A DNA stretch of 43,135 nt from Kribbella antibiotica (GCF_004349055.1 NZ_SMKX01000065.1:1-43135), one strand, 5' to 3'; shown: positions 1 to 8,384, counted from the first letter of the stretch. Notes: generated by a model from the letters alone, not told the origin. A program made the numbers and translations.

Positions 1-116
1 GGCGGGGGTGGTGTGGGCGTGCCGGCATACGCAGGCAGTGACATCACTGCCAGCACTGTGCCGAGCGCCGCGAACCGCAGCCCCCGACGGTTCCCCAGAA
101 CCATCAGGCTCCCCAT
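1..116 (-). CDS. Secreted protein, N-terminal fragment (runs off left edge)
   Basis: Only the first ~38 codons are in the window. Reading leftwards from 116 gives a classic Sec signal peptide: a basic stretch (NRRGLR), a hydrophobic core (FAALGTVLAVMSL) and an AYA cleavage site followed by a Gly/Thr/Pro-rich mature start. Two in-frame ATGs are possible, 116 and 104. The second has GGGGAG just upstream and gives a more typical signal peptide. The gene diverges from lpdA, so 117-248 must hold both promoters. The function of the mature protein cannot be judged from this fragment. Confidence 0.55.
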   Translation of the reverse strand, partial: MGSLMVLGNRRGLRFAALGTVLAVMSLPAYAGTPTPPP

Positions 117-211
117 TGTCGTCTCGCCTCACGCGCGCAGGCCGGACGATGGCCCCCGCGCCTGCCCCAGCGTAGGCCGGGAACGGTCCGGACGGAAGAA
201 AGCTGCCCGAT

Positions 212-223
212 AGTCACGTGACT
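212..223. promoter_or_regulatory. 12-bp perfect palindrome upstream of lpdA
   Basis: AGTCACGTGACT is a perfect dyad 25 bp before the lpdA start codon, followed by a possible -10-like TAAAGT at 236-241. It could be an operator or part of the lpdA promoter. No regulator can be named from the sequence. Confidence 0.35.
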
Positions 224-248
224 GGCGTCACCCACTAAAGTCTGGAGT

Positions 249-1646
249 ATGGCCTCGCACTTTGACGTTGTTGTCCTCGGCGCAGGTCCGGGTGGGTATG
301 TCGCGGCGATCCGCGCGGCCCAGCTCGGACTCAAGACCGCCATCATCGAGAAGAAGTACTGGGGCGGTGTCTGCCTGAACGTGGGGTGTATCCCCTCCAA
401 GGCGCTGCTGCGGAACGCGGAGCTCGCGCACATCTTCCGCACCGAGAAGAAGGCCTTCGGGATCAGCGGTGAGGTCAGCTTCGACTTCCCGACCGCCGTC
501 CAGCGCAGCCGCAAGGTCGCCGACGGCCGGGTCAAGGGCGTCCACTTCCTGATGAAGAAGAACAGCATCACCGAGTTCGACGGCTGGGGCGCGTTCACCG
601 ACGCCAACACCATCGACGTGACGCTGAACGACGGTTCCTCGGAGACAGTGACCTTCGGCAACGTGATCATCGCCACCGGCGCCACCACCAAGCTGCTGCC
701 GGGCACCCAGCTGTCCGACCGGGTCGTCACCTACGAAGAGCAGATCCTCACCGAGGAGCTGCCCGGCTCGATCGTCATCGCCGGTGCCGGCGCGATCGGT
801 GTCGAGTTCGCCTACGTCCTGGCCAACTACGGCGTGAAGGTCACCATCGTCGAGTTCCTCGACCGCGTGGTCCCGCTGGAGGACCCCGAGGTGTCGAAGG
901 AGCTCGCCCGCGCCTACAAGAAGCTCGGCGTCGAGATCCTCACCTCCACCCGGGTCGAGTCGATCGACGAGTCCGGCCCGCAGGTCAAGGTCACCGTGAC
1001 CGGCAAGGACGGCGTACAGAAGGTCATCGAGGCCGACAAGGTCATGCAGGCGATCGGCTTCCAGCCGCGCGTCGACGGCTACGGACTGGACAAGACCGGC
1101 GTCCAGCTCACCGAGCGCGGCGCGATCGCCATCGACGGTCTCTGCAAGACCAACGTGCCGAACATCTTCGCCATCGGTGACGTCACCGCCAAGCTGATGC
1201 TCGCCCACGCCGCCGAGGCGATGGGTGTCATCGCCGCCGAGACGATCGCCGGCCACGAGACCATGGAGCTCGACTACGCCATGATCCCGCGCGCCACCTT
1301 CTGCCAGCCGCAGATCGCCAGCTTCGGCTACACCGAAGAGGAGGCGAAGAAGCTCGGCCACGACGTCAAGGTCGCCAAGTTCCCCTTCACCGCCAACGGC
1401 AAGGCTCACGGCCTCAACGACCCGAACGGTTTCGTCAAGGTCATCAGCGACGCCAAGTACGGCGAGTTGCTGGGCGCCCACCTGATCGGCCCCGAGGTCA
1501 CCGAGCTCCTCCCCGAGCTCACCCTGGCCCAGAAGTGGGACCTCACCACCAAGGAACTGGCCCGCAACGTCCACGCCCACCCGACGCTGTCGGAAGCGCT
1601 GCAGGAAGCCTTCCACGGCCTCGAAGGCCACATGATCAACTTCTGA
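249..1646 (+). CDS. lpdA: Dihydrolipoyl dehydrogenase (E3)
   Basis: 465 aa, full length for the family. E3 reoxidises the lipoyl arm of 2-oxoacid dehydrogenase complexes and the glycine cleavage system, passing electrons via FAD to NAD+ in the cytoplasm. The FAD-binding GAGPGG lies at residues 11-16, and the redox disulfide CLNVGC (C42, C47) is followed by IPSKALL. A second dinucleotide fold contains GAGAIGVEF, and an AIGDV FAD motif follows. The C-terminal HAHPTLSEALQEAF supplies the His-Glu dyad typical of true lipoamide dehydrogenases. The ATG at 249 has TGGAG just upstream. It is a single-gene unit closed by a strong hairpin terminator. A second flavoprotein of this superfamily (9384-10745) lacks the His of the dyad, so this copy is the convincing E3. 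Confidence 0.95.
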   Translation: MASHFDVVVLGAGPGGYVAAIRAAQLGLKTAIIEKKYWGGVCLNVGCIPSKALLRNAELAHIFRTEKKAFGISGEVSFDFPTAVQRSRKVADGRVKGVHFLMKKNSITEFDGWGAFTDANTIDVTLNDGSSETVTFGNVIIATGATTKLLPGTQLSDRVVTYEEQILTEELPGSIVIAGAGAIGVEFAYVLANYGVKVTIVEFLDRVVPLEDPEVSKELARAYKKLGVEILTSTRVESIDESGPQVKVTVTGKDGVQKVIEADKVMQAIGFQPRVDGYGLDKTGVQLTERGAIAIDGLCKTNVPNIFAIGDVTAKLMLAHAAEAMGVIAAETIAGHETMELDYAMIPRATFCQPQIASFGYTEEEAKKLGHDVKVAKFPFTANGKAHGLNDPNGFVKVISDAKYGELLGAHLIGPEVTELLPELTLAQKWDLTTKELARNVHAHPTLSEALQEAFHGLEGHMINF

Positions 1647-1654
1647 TCGCTTCG

Positions 1655-1687
1655 ACAGCCGCCGCGAACCTGGTTTGCGGCGGCTGT
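1655..1687 (+). terminator. Hairpin terminator after lpdA
   Basis: ACAGCCGCCGC (1655-1665) pairs perfectly with GCGGCGGCTGT (1677-1687), and the inner bases GAAC/GGTTT can extend the stem. It lies 8 bp after the lpdA stop and is followed by TTCC rather than a long T run, as is common in actinobacteria. Confidence 0.8.
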
Positions 1688-1762
1688 TCCATTCCCGCCC
1701 GCGGTGGTCACGATTAGGCCGCAAGTGGGGGCGCGTGCGGGACCGGGGGATGTAATGGCGGC

Positions 1763-2173
1763 GTGAGTTTTCCCGCACCCCCAGATCCGCGTGTGTTTCA
1801 TGGGTACTCCGACGCGCCCAGCCATCCGGTCCTGATCACGGTCGGGTGGTGCGTGGCGGGTCTGGTCGGACTCGTCGGATGCTTCCCGCTGCTGACCGCG
1901 ATGTCTCCGTCTGATCCCTGTTCGCCGTCGGCGATCGAGTGTGGGCCTGAGCCCATAACCTTCCTGGCGGTGGCTGCGGGACTCTTCACGCTTGCCCTTG
2001 TCGCGGGTGGGTGGTCGGTGTTCTGGCATCTCCGAGACGCGCAGTACCGCTTCCAGCCGCCACCGAACTGGCCGCCGGTACCGCCGGGGTGGCAGCCGCC
2101 GAGGGGGTGGACCCCGCCGTCCACGCTCCCCAGGGCACCCGAGGGCTGGAGGTTCTGGCGGCATCAGGCGTAA
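1763..2173 (+). CDS. Small two-TM membrane protein with Pro/Trp-rich tail
   Basis: 136 aa, GTG start. Two hydrophobic segments (about residues 23-46 and 66-88) flank a short extracytoplasmic loop containing two Cys. The C-terminal ~45 residues are rich in repeated W-P-P/P-P-x-W motifs (PPNWPPVPPGW, QPPRGW). Such tails are common in actinobacterial membrane proteins of unknown role and may mediate protein contacts. I do not recognise a named family. It stands between the lpdA terminator and the deaminase gene, on the same strand as both, with 41 bp to the next start. Confidence 0.6.
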   Translation: MSFPAPPDPRVFHGYSDAPSHPVLITVGWCVAGLVGLVGCFPLLTAMSPSDPCSPSAIECGPEPITFLAVAAGLFTLALVAGGWSVFWHLRDAQYRFQPPPNWPPVPPGWQPPRGWTPPSTLPRAPEGWRFWRHQA

Positions 2174-2214
2174 TTCCTTCGCGATGCACCCGAGAGGGTT
2201 GCTAGCTTCTCGGC

Positions 2215-2619
2215 ATGACGAGCAACGACGAGCTGATCCAAGCGGCGGTCGCCGTACTGAATCCGTATCAGGTGGGTGATCGCTGGTTCGGCGATGTCGC
2301 ATCTGCACTCGTCACCAGCACCGGCCAGGTCCATGTCGGCGTCTGCATCGACACGACCAGCGGCACCGGCTTCTGCGCCGAGCACGCCGCAATCGCCGCC
2401 ATGGTGACCGCCCGCGAGTACAAGATCGCGAAGATCGTCGCCGTCTGGCGAGGTGACGACGGCGTGCACGTCGTCTCCCCGTGTGGCCGCTGCCGCGAGT
2501 TCATCGGTCAGATCGACGAGTCCAACCTGGACACCGAGGTCATCCTCGGCCCCGACCAGACCTCCGCACTCCGCGACCTCCTCCCCGCCAACACCTGGCC
2601 CGGCCCACTGGTGCCGTAA
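2215..2619 (+). CDS. Cytidine-deaminase-fold enzyme (Cdd / blasticidin-S-deaminase-like)
   Basis: 134 aa, the normal size for tetrameric cytidine deaminases. The zinc-site signature is complete: CAEHAA (C-A-E, zinc Cys plus catalytic Glu) around residue 53 and SPCGRC (P-C-x-x-C) around residue 86. The family hydrolytically deaminates cytidine/deoxycytidine; close relatives act on blasticidin S. The N-terminal substrate-binding segment differs from typical pyrimidine-salvage Cdd, so the substrate is uncertain. ATG 2215 is preceded by a short leader with no strong Shine-Dalgarno (SD). It faces the exporter gene 2690-4135 across a long inverted repeat. Confidence 0.8.
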   Translation: MTSNDELIQAAVAVLNPYQVGDRWFGDVASALVTSTGQVHVGVCIDTTSGTGFCAEHAAIAAMVTAREYKIAKIVAVWRGDDGVHVVSPCGRCREFIGQIDESNLDTEVILGPDQTSALRDLLPANTWPGPLVP

Positions 2620-2620
2620 G

Positions 2621-2701
2621 GACTGCAGGTGGTGCCTGGTACGGCGTACTTCCTGCGTGCGGGTGGGTCGAACGAGGCCGGCGGGGGTACTACCTGCAGT
2701 C
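2621..2701. terminator. Long inverted repeat between convergent genes, probable bidirectional terminator
   Basis: 2621-2637 pairs with 2685-2701 over 17 positions, including the perfect 10-bp arms GACTGCAGGT/ACCTGCAGTC and a few G-T wobbles, with a 47-nt loop. The right arm overlaps the last codons of the exporter gene, and the left arm begins 1 bp after the deaminase stop. Confidence 0.5.
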
Positions 2702-4135
2702 GTTCGTGTCGCTCCGGCGTAGGTGGCGGGCGGCTAGGGCTGCGGTTAGCAGGAGCAGTACGGCGCTTGCTGCGGCGGACAGGTGGAAGGCGTCGGTGAA
2801 CGCCTCGCGGGCAGCCGGGATGGCGAGGGCTTCGCGGGTTAGCGCGGCGGTGGGGCCAGCTTGGTGGCGGTAGGCGACTGTGATGAGGCTGCCGAGGAGG
2901 GCGATGCCTAGGGCACCGCCCAGCTGGGGAGCGGTGGAGGCGATGGCTGCCGCGGTTCCGGCGCGGTCGGCGGGGGCGGCGCCGATGATGAGGGTGGTCG
3001 CCAGCGTCATGGTGGGTGCGAGACCGAGCGAGATGATGATCGAGCCGGTGACGAGCAAGGCAAGCGGCCCGGTCGCCAGCAGTACGGCGAATCCCACGGC
3101 AGCGAGGATGAGTCCGGCGGCGATGACAGCGCCGGGCGGGATCCGCCGAGCCAGCCGCGGTGCAAGCAGCGACCCCGCGATGGTCCCGACGGCGGAGGGC
3201 GCTGTCCAGAGGCCCGCGGTCAGGGGGTCGAGTCCGTGGGCGAGCTGCAGGAACTGGGCGATGGCGTAGTTGACCGCCCAGAGCACGAAGATCGCCAGCG
3301 CGAGCGCGATCGACGCCGTACTGAAGACGCGGCTCCCGAACAGCCGCAGGTCGACCATCGGATCGGCCAGCCGACGCTGCCGCAGTACAAACACCGTACC
3401 CAGCACCAACCCAGCTGCGACCGCGACCACTGCAGCCCACGCGAACCCATCGGCGGCTAGCTGCTTGAGGCCGTAGACAATCGGAAGGATCGCGGCCAGC
3501 GACAGTACGGCGCTCAACGGATCGAGCCGCTTGCCACCAGGCGCGCGGTATTCGGGCAGCAGTCGCGGCCCGACGACGAGCAGCACGACCATGATCGGCA
3601 CCCCGATCAGAAAGACGGCACCCCAGTGAAAGCTCTCGAGCAGCCAACCACCGACGAGCGGGCCGATCGCCGTACCGCCGGACACGCTCGCGACCACGAT
3701 GCCGATCGCGACACCGCGTTGCGCAGGGCTCTTGAACATCGCGGCCACCAGCGCGATCACTGACGGCATCAGCGTCGAGCCGGCCACCCCCATCAGGGCT
3801 CGGGCCGCGATCAGCATGCCGGGGCTGGTCGCAAAGGCGGCGAGCACGGAAGCCACGCCGTACAGGGCTGCGCCTCCGAGCAACAGCCGGCGCCGGCCGA
3901 TGCGGTCGCCGAGAGTGCCCATGGTGATCAGCGAACCGGCCAGCAGGAACGCGTAGATGTCGACGATCCAGAGCAGCTCTGCGCTGCTCGGATGCAGGTC
4001 CGCGGCAATGGACGGGAGGGCGAGATGGGTCACGGTCAGCTCGAGCGACGCGAGCAGAGCAGGCAGGGCCAGCACACCCAGCCCGACCCACTCCCGCCGC
4101 CCCGCCCGAGCAACCTCAACGTTGGTCGATGTCAT
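2690..4135 (-). CDS. DHA2-type MFS multidrug exporter (EmrB/QacA-like)
   Basis: 481 aa with about 14 hydrophobic segments, matching the 14-TM DHA2 drug:H+ antiporters. Recognisable motifs are LDRIGRRR-like motif A (GDRIGRRRLLL, about residues 79-89), the motif-B region RALMGV, and the TM5 antiporter-type GGxxxGPxxGGWL (GGTAIGPLVGGWLL). The predicted role is proton-driven efflux of hydrophobic drugs or dyes from the inner membrane. The start ATG at 4135 lies 16 bp from a MerR/SoxR-type palindrome, and the predicted -10 would make the mRNA nearly leaderless. It follows the C39-like gene by 34 bp, so it may be read both from the upstream operon and from its own promoter. No MerR or TetR regulator gene is adjacent. 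Confidence 0.9.
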   Translation of the reverse strand: MTSTNVEVARAGRREWVGLGVLALPALLASLELTVTHLALPSIAADLHPSSAELLWIVDIYAFLLAGSLITMGTLGDRIGRRRLLLGGAALYGVASVLAAFATSPGMLIAARALMGVAGSTLMPSVIALVAAMFKSPAQRGVAIGIVVASVSGGTAIGPLVGGWLLESFHWGAVFLIGVPIMVVLLVVGPRLLPEYRAPGGKRLDPLSAVLSLAAILPIVYGLKQLAADGFAWAAVVAVAAGLVLGTVFVLRQRRLADPMVDLRLFGSRVFSTASIALALAIFVLWAVNYAIAQFLQLAHGLDPLTAGLWTAPSAVGTIAGSLLAPRLARRIPPGAVIAAGLILAAVGFAVLLATGPLALLVTGSIIISLGLAPTMTLATTLIIGAAPADRAGTAAAIASTAPQLGGALGIALLGSLITVAYRHQAGPTAALTREALAIPAAREAFTDAFHLSAAASAVLLLLTAALAARHLRRSDTNDCR

Positions 4136-4150
4136 GACCCCAAGGATCGA

Positions 4151-4170
4151 ACCTCAACTAAAGTTGAGGT
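4151..4170 (-). promoter_or_regulatory. MerR/SoxR-type operator-promoter of the MFS exporter
   Basis: ACCTCAACT-AA-AGTTGAGGT is a 9+2+9 perfect dyad. Read on the minus strand it is preceded by TTGACC (-35-like), overlaps the promoter spacer, and is followed ~19 bp later by GATCCT. MerR-family activators such as SoxR bind CCTCAAG...CTTGAGG-like dyads in an over-long 19-20 bp spacer, so both sequence and geometry fit. The TTGACC includes the TGA stop codon of the upstream gene. Confidence 0.6.
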
Positions 4171-5039
4171 CAAGCCAGTACGGCGCGCAGTTTCGGATAG
4201 CCCGGCGCAAGGGCGCGGAGAATGTCAGCAGCCCGGGAGAATTGCCGCGAGGTCAGCGTGAATTGCAGACTGCCCAACTGACGGGCGAGATCCGCGGCCA
4301 CGGTCGCGGCCTCGTGCTGGTCGATGGCGGCCAGCCAGATCGAGGCGTCGTTGAGCCGCCGTACGCCGGAAGGTCCCGCGAGACCGGCCAGATGACCGCG
4401 GATCCCGTCGTCCTCGGCGGCAAGCCGGTCGGCCATCTGTTCGACGGCTTGCTGCGAGTCGCGGGAGAGCCAGTCGCGGGCATATGGGAGGGAAGCGCGC
4501 AGAGCGTCCTCGACCGGCACCTGATGGTGGCGTTCGAAGTCGGTGCGGAGGATGTAAGAGCCTTCCACCGACGTGATTTCGTCGGCGCGCCAGGCTTCGA
4601 GGAATTGCGGAATCGGTAGCGTGGCATAGGGAAAACCGTCTGGATCATGGAAGACGACCACGTCGTCGGTGACCTCGGTGACCACGACCCAATGGTCCCC
4701 GCCAACAGCCTGGCCGGCCGACCACGGCTGGTGTGTGAGCAGGCCGATGTCGACCGGACCGACCAGGGCTGGACAGCTCGCGCGGAGCCGGGCCAGCGCT
4801 TCGTCAGCCGAACCACCCGAGGTGCGCGTGCAGGTCCAGCCGAGCAGGTCGATGGCCCGGTCGAGCCCCAGGTCGGGCTGCCAGCCGGGCGGGTCGAACC
4901 ACGGCAGGCCGGTGTCTTCGACCTGGGCGCCGAATGGCGATCCGGTCAGCACCTCGATCGCGGTCATCGGTACGTCGCGAACCATCATCGCCAGCGAATT
5001 CGCATAACAATAGGCGCCGGACCCCACATAACTCGTCAT
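4170..5039 (-). CDS. BtrH-N/C39-like cysteine-protease-fold protein
   Basis: 289 aa from ATG 5039. The N-terminus (SYVGSGAYCYANSLAMM) places a Cys in a C-Y-A-N-S context, as in BtrH N-terminal/C39-like papain-fold domains. GDHWVVVTEV (~residue 113) supplies a His and VFHDPDG an Asp, so a Cys-His-Asp triad is plausible. The C-terminal ~110 residues are helical, with no recognised domain. In butirosin biosynthesis BtrH is an acyltransferase; other relatives are uncharacterised, so peptidase or acyltransferase activity is equally open. There is no signal peptide, so it should be cytoplasmic. Upstream in-frame codons overlap the preceding gene and look unlike coding sequence. It is the last or next-to-last gene of the operon starting at 7341. 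Confidence 0.65.
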   Translation of the reverse strand: MTSYVGSGAYCYANSLAMMVRDVPMTAIEVLTGSPFGAQVEDTGLPWFDPPGWQPDLGLDRAIDLLGWTCTRTSGGSADEALARLRASCPALVGPVDIGLLTHQPWSAGQAVGGDHWVVVTEVTDDVVVFHDPDGFPYATLPIPQFLEAWRADEITSVEGSYILRTDFERHHQVPVEDALRASLPYARDWLSRDSQQAVEQMADRLAAEDDGIRGHLAGLAGPSGVRRLNDASIWLAAIDQHEAATVAADLARQLGSLQFTLTSRQFSRAADILRALAPGYPKLRAVLA

Positions 5040-5070
5040 GCAGTGATGCTGGCATTTTCGCAATTCGTTG

Positions 5071-5823
5071 TCACGGAAAGCGGTAGAACGTCTGCAGAGG
5101 TTCGCCGGGGTAGTGGATGTGGAGAGCCAGGCCGGGATAGGCCTCCGCGTCGATCGGGCTCCCCTCGGCGGTGGGCGGCTCGAAGGGGAGCGGGACGGTG
5201 GAGCGGATACCGGGAGCGCCGAGCACTGGGTGACCGGCAAAGGAAGTCACGACGGCGTTGTGCACGTGGCCGGTGAGGATCGCGGTGATGGGCTTGCCGG
5301 TCAGCACAGCCGCGAGCGGCTCCTGTGCACGCAGCGGCCACTGGTCCATCACGGGGTGATGCAGGTCGAGCGGCGGGTGATGCATCGCCACAAAGATCGG
5401 TCCGTCGAACGGCTCCGCCAGCACTCGGGACAGCCAGGCCAGCGAGTCGTCGGACAGGAAGCCGTAGTCCTCACCAGGCACACTCGTGTCGAGCAGCACG
5501 AAGCGCGCGCCGGCAACATCGCGCACCTGGTGGATCGGGTGGCCGTCACCGGGGGAGTCGAGATAGCTGGCGAGCCCGTTCCGCAGCGGCCCGGTCACAT
5601 CGTGGTTGCCGGGCAGAACAAGCACCGGCAGATCCGTAGGCAGCTCGGCCGCGAGCTCGGCGTACTCGGCCGGGTCCCCATGGTCGGCCAGATCCCCACT
5701 GACCAGTACGACGTCCACCGGCGTACGGAACGCTTCCAGGTAGGCCGTAATCCGCCGCAGCCGATCCCGCGCGACGGCGGTCCCGTCGAGATGGGGGTCA
5801 CTCAGGTGTGCGATGACGATCAT
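5071..5823 (-). CDS. Calcineurin-like metallophosphoesterase, CpdA/class III cyclic-nucleotide phosphodiesterase type
   Basis: 250 aa with the full set of metal-ligand motifs in order: SDPHLDG (D-x-H), SGDLADHG (GDxxDxG), PGNHDV (GNHD), AMHHPPL and GHVHNA (GHxH). This is the layout of the class III 3',5'-cAMP phosphodiesterases such as CpdA/Rv0805, which hydrolyse cyclic nucleotides and other phosphodiesters with a binuclear metal centre. The substrate here is inferred only. The start ATG 5823 lies 9 bp after the stop of the phosphate-binding-like gene, so co-transcription is likely. A link between phosphate sensing and phosphoester hydrolysis is suggested by this neighbour alone. Confidence 0.85.
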   Translation of the reverse strand: MIVIAHLSDPHLDGTAVARDRLRRITAYLEAFRTPVDVVLVSGDLADHGDPAEYAELAAELPTDLPVLVLPGNHDVTGPLRNGLASYLDSPGDGHPIHQVRDVAGARFVLLDTSVPGEDYGFLSDDSLAWLSRVLAEPFDGPIFVAMHHPPLDLHHPVMDQWPLRAQEPLAAVLTGKPITAILTGHVHNAVVTSFAGHPVLGAPGIRSTVPLPFEPPTAEGSPIDAEAYPGLALHIHYPGEPLQTFYRFP

Positions 5824-5832
5824 CGCCCGACC

Positions 5833-7341
5833 CTAACCGCAGAACCCGGTCGGCAGATCGCCGCACGGCAGCAGTCCACCCCGCTCCAGCACCGGCCGCG
5901 CTGCACTCGACCGCAGGTAGTCCAGGAACGCCGCGGTGAGCGACTTCGCCTCGGGCGTCTTGTAGGTGTAGGCGTGCTCCACCTCCCAGAACCGGTACGA
6001 CCGGTCTGCCACCTTCGCGGTGTCCGGAGCGACACCGTCGATCGCGGCGAGCGAGATCTGCGGATATTTCCGCGCGCTCCCCAGCTCGGCGTAACCGATC
6101 GCGCCGTCGATCTCGTTGACCCGAGTGAGCAACTCCTCCGTCGTGCCGACCTCGCAGCGGTGATACTTCGCGACCGCGTCGTCGTCGCGGGCACAGTTGT
6201 CGGACGAGATGCCGAGCTCCTGGTCCCCGGCCAGCACTTTCTCCCGGAACACCCGGCGCGACCCCGAGTCCGGCCCGACCCGGCTGACCATCCGGATCGG
6301 CAGGTCGCGACCGCCGAGCTGCTTCCAGTTGGTGAGCTTGCCGTTGTAGACGTCGCGCAGCTGGGTCGTGGTCAGCGCGGTGACCTCAGCGGAGCGGTTC
6401 ACGGCCACGGCGAAGACAACGACCGCAACCGGCGAGCCGCGCAGCTCGGGAGCGCTCTCGGCCGGCCCGTCCGACATCGCGATCTGCTGACTCGCCTGTA
6501 CGGCGTCCTTCGCCCCGAGCTCGGCCAGGCCACGAACCCCGCTGCGGCTGCCGTTCGCCGCGATCGTGATGTCGGCGCTCGTGCACTCGGCCGCGTAGGC
6601 GGTGCGCAGCTCGCGCATCGTCGGCTCCACCGCGGTCGAGCCGATGACGCGCAGCTGACCCGACGAGCAGTCCTTCGGCGGCTGCAGGACGTCAACGAGG
6701 AAGAACGCGACGAGCGCCCCGACCAGCACCATCGACAACGCACCGAACAGGAGCGTACGGCGACCAGGTCCACGCGGCCGCGGCTCGTGGTAGACCCCAC
6801 CGCCGGTCGACCCACCAGCGAGGTACCCCGAGTGGCCGACGCCCTGTCCGGTGCCGGACAGCACGAGCAGGAACTTGAAATGGTCGCCCCGGTTGATGGC
6901 GATGCGCGGCAGCACCAACTTGCTGGTGTCGACGAAGTGCGCCGGCGACAAGCGCCGTTCGAGCATCTCACCGAGCGAGTGCGGATGCGCCTCGGTCACC
7001 TTGAGCCCGACGATCTTGCGATCGGGGAACGCGAACGCGATCTTCTCGTGCATGTCGTGCGGGTCGATGTCCATCCCGCCGGCGTTGTCCAGCCGCAGCA
7101 GCACGATGCTCGGGTCGGGCACCACCGCGCCCTGGTGGCGGACCTCGACGTCGACCATCCGCTGGGTCTGGCCGGCGTGCGGGTAGACCCCGATTCGAGC
7201 GTCCACCTGGACGCGGTAGACCAGCCGTTTGCGGCGCAGGACATACCGGTCGACCAGCCAGGCGACCGCCGTACCGATCAGTGCGACGGCCGCGATCACG
7301 GTTTCGAGATTGACGGACGCGAAACCAGAAAAGTCGAACAA
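5833..7341 (-). CDS. Membrane-anchored PstS-like substrate-binding protein with extra N-terminal domain
   Basis: 502 aa, longer than a normal PstS. TM1 is at ~13-31, then an unassigned ~150-residue domain (35-190). TM2 is at ~196-217, followed by a periplasmic-binding-protein-like domain (~228-490). The latter has phosphate-loop-type motifs (IGSTAV, NGSRSG, GPDSGSRRVF), the TQLRDVYNGKLTNWKQLGG block and GAIGYAE, all typical of PstS/PBP-like-2 proteins. There is no signal peptidase site or lipobox, so it should stay anchored with both TM segments. There are no pstC/A/B genes next to it, so it may be a sensor or scavenger rather than part of an importer. It starts the minus-strand operon 7341-4170. 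Confidence 0.75.
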   Translation of the reverse strand: MFDFSGFASVNLETVIAAVALIGTAVAWLVDRYVLRRKRLVYRVQVDARIGVYPHAGQTQRMVDVEVRHQGAVVPDPSIVLLRLDNAGGMDIDPHDMHEKIAFAFPDRKIVGLKVTEAHPHSLGEMLERRLSPAHFVDTSKLVLPRIAINRGDHFKFLLVLSGTGQGVGHSGYLAGGSTGGGVYHEPRPRGPGRRTLLFGALSMVLVGALVAFFLVDVLQPPKDCSSGQLRVIGSTAVEPTMRELRTAYAAECTSADITIAANGSRSGVRGLAELGAKDAVQASQQIAMSDGPAESAPELRGSPVAVVVFAVAVNRSAEVTALTTTQLRDVYNGKLTNWKQLGGRDLPIRMVSRVGPDSGSRRVFREKVLAGDQELGISSDNCARDDDAVAKYHRCEVGTTEELLTRVNEIDGAIGYAELGSARKYPQISLAAIDGVAPDTAKVADRSYRFWEVEHAYTYKTPEAKSLTAAFLDYLRSSAARPVLERGGLLPCGDLPTGFCG

Positions 7342-7395
7342 CGTGCCCCCACTTCAGCGAAGGCAGGACGCTACCGGCCCGCGGTGAACGGATGC

Positions 7396-8328
7396 TTACC
7401 GTGCAGTGACGTGCTGGTGGGCATCGATCGTCTCGGTCAGGACTGCCTTGAGAGGGGTGGCGGTGACGCCGAGGACGGCCTCGCTGTGGGTGGAATCGAG
7501 CAGGAAGGGGGCGCGGACGAGGTACTGCATCTCGAGGAGTTCGGCGGTGATCGGGTCCTGTGTACCGAGGCGCGCAAGCTCCACGAGGGTGAGCTCGGTG
7601 ACTTGCGGCTCCGGCGCGCTCGCGAGCGCGGCCAGCTCAGCGCTCAGGGCGCGAACCGGCAGGGCGGAGACGGAGGGCACATGCCAGGCACGTCCCCAGG
7701 CGTCGTCGTGGCGAGCCGCGGCGATCATCGTGCGGGCGGCATCGTCGACGTACGTCCAGCTGTGCTCGACGTCGAGATCGGCCGGGTAGGACGTCGCGAC
7801 TCCGGCCAGTACGGCGGGTACCACCAGCAGGTTGTAGACCGACATGGTGTCCGCACCGAGGAAATCGCTCCCGCGGACCTCGGTGACTCGGACCCGACCG
7901 GCCTCGTGTGCCGCCAGTGCGTCGGCCCACATCTGTGCCCGCACGGCGCCCTTCACCGTCGTCGGCGCCGACGGCTGGTCCTCAACAACCAGGCCGGTGA
8001 CCGGGCCGTACGCGTAAACGTTGCCGAGCATCACGTAGTCCGCACCACTGCGCTCGGCCACGGTGAGCAGGGCAGCCGCGAGCGGCGGCCAGTCGGTCGG
8101 CCAACGGTCGTACGACGGCATCGCGCAGTTGTACAGCGTGGTTGCGCCGGCACTCAGGCTGGTGAGCCAGTCGACCGCTGTGGCATCTCCTGCGATCCGT
8201 TCGATGCCCGGATGTTCCGGGCCGGAGCCGCTCCGCGTGACGAGCTTGACGCGCTCACCACTGTCCGCGAGCAGTCGAGCCACAGCCCGCCCGGTACCGC
8301 CGGCTCCGACCACGACAGAGAAGGTCAT
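7396..8328 (-). CDS. NAD(P)-dependent epimerase/dehydratase-type oxidoreductase
   Basis: 310 aa extended-SDR/atypical-SDR fold. The N-terminal GAGGTGRA (G-x-G-x-x-G variant) binds the dinucleotide, and NVYAYG followed by hydrophilic loops matches the epimerase family. A clear Y-x-x-x-K is not obvious, so catalysis may differ from classical epimerases. It is divergent from an AraC regulator (8435) across 106 bp, and that regulator is its likely controller. The same architecture recurs at 36735-38552 with an NmrA-like protein. The substrate is unknown. Confidence 0.8.
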   Translation of the reverse strand: MTFSVVVGAGGTGRAVARLLADSGERVKLVTRSGSGPEHPGIERIAGDATAVDWLTSLSAGATTLYNCAMPSYDRWPTDWPPLAAALLTVAERSGADYVMLGNVYAYGPVTGLVVEDQPSAPTTVKGAVRAQMWADALAAHEAGRVRVTEVRGSDFLGADTMSVYNLLVVPAVLAGVATSYPADLDVEHSWTYVDDAARTMIAAARHDDAWGRAWHVPSVSALPVRALSAELAALASAPEPQVTELTLVELARLGTQDPITAELLEMQYLVRAPFLLDSTHSEAVLGVTATPLKAVLTETIDAHQHVTAR

Positions 8329-8384
8329 TGCTATCTCCCGAAGAGTTGTTGGACCTCGACCGTACGAAGAAGTCAGCGGTCACG

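Noticed and set aside
228..1778. 516-codon minus-strand ORF over lpdA
   Set aside because: It is the antisense shadow of lpdA, low complexity (Asp/Gly/Leu/Val-rich), with no domain; lpdA has full motif support.
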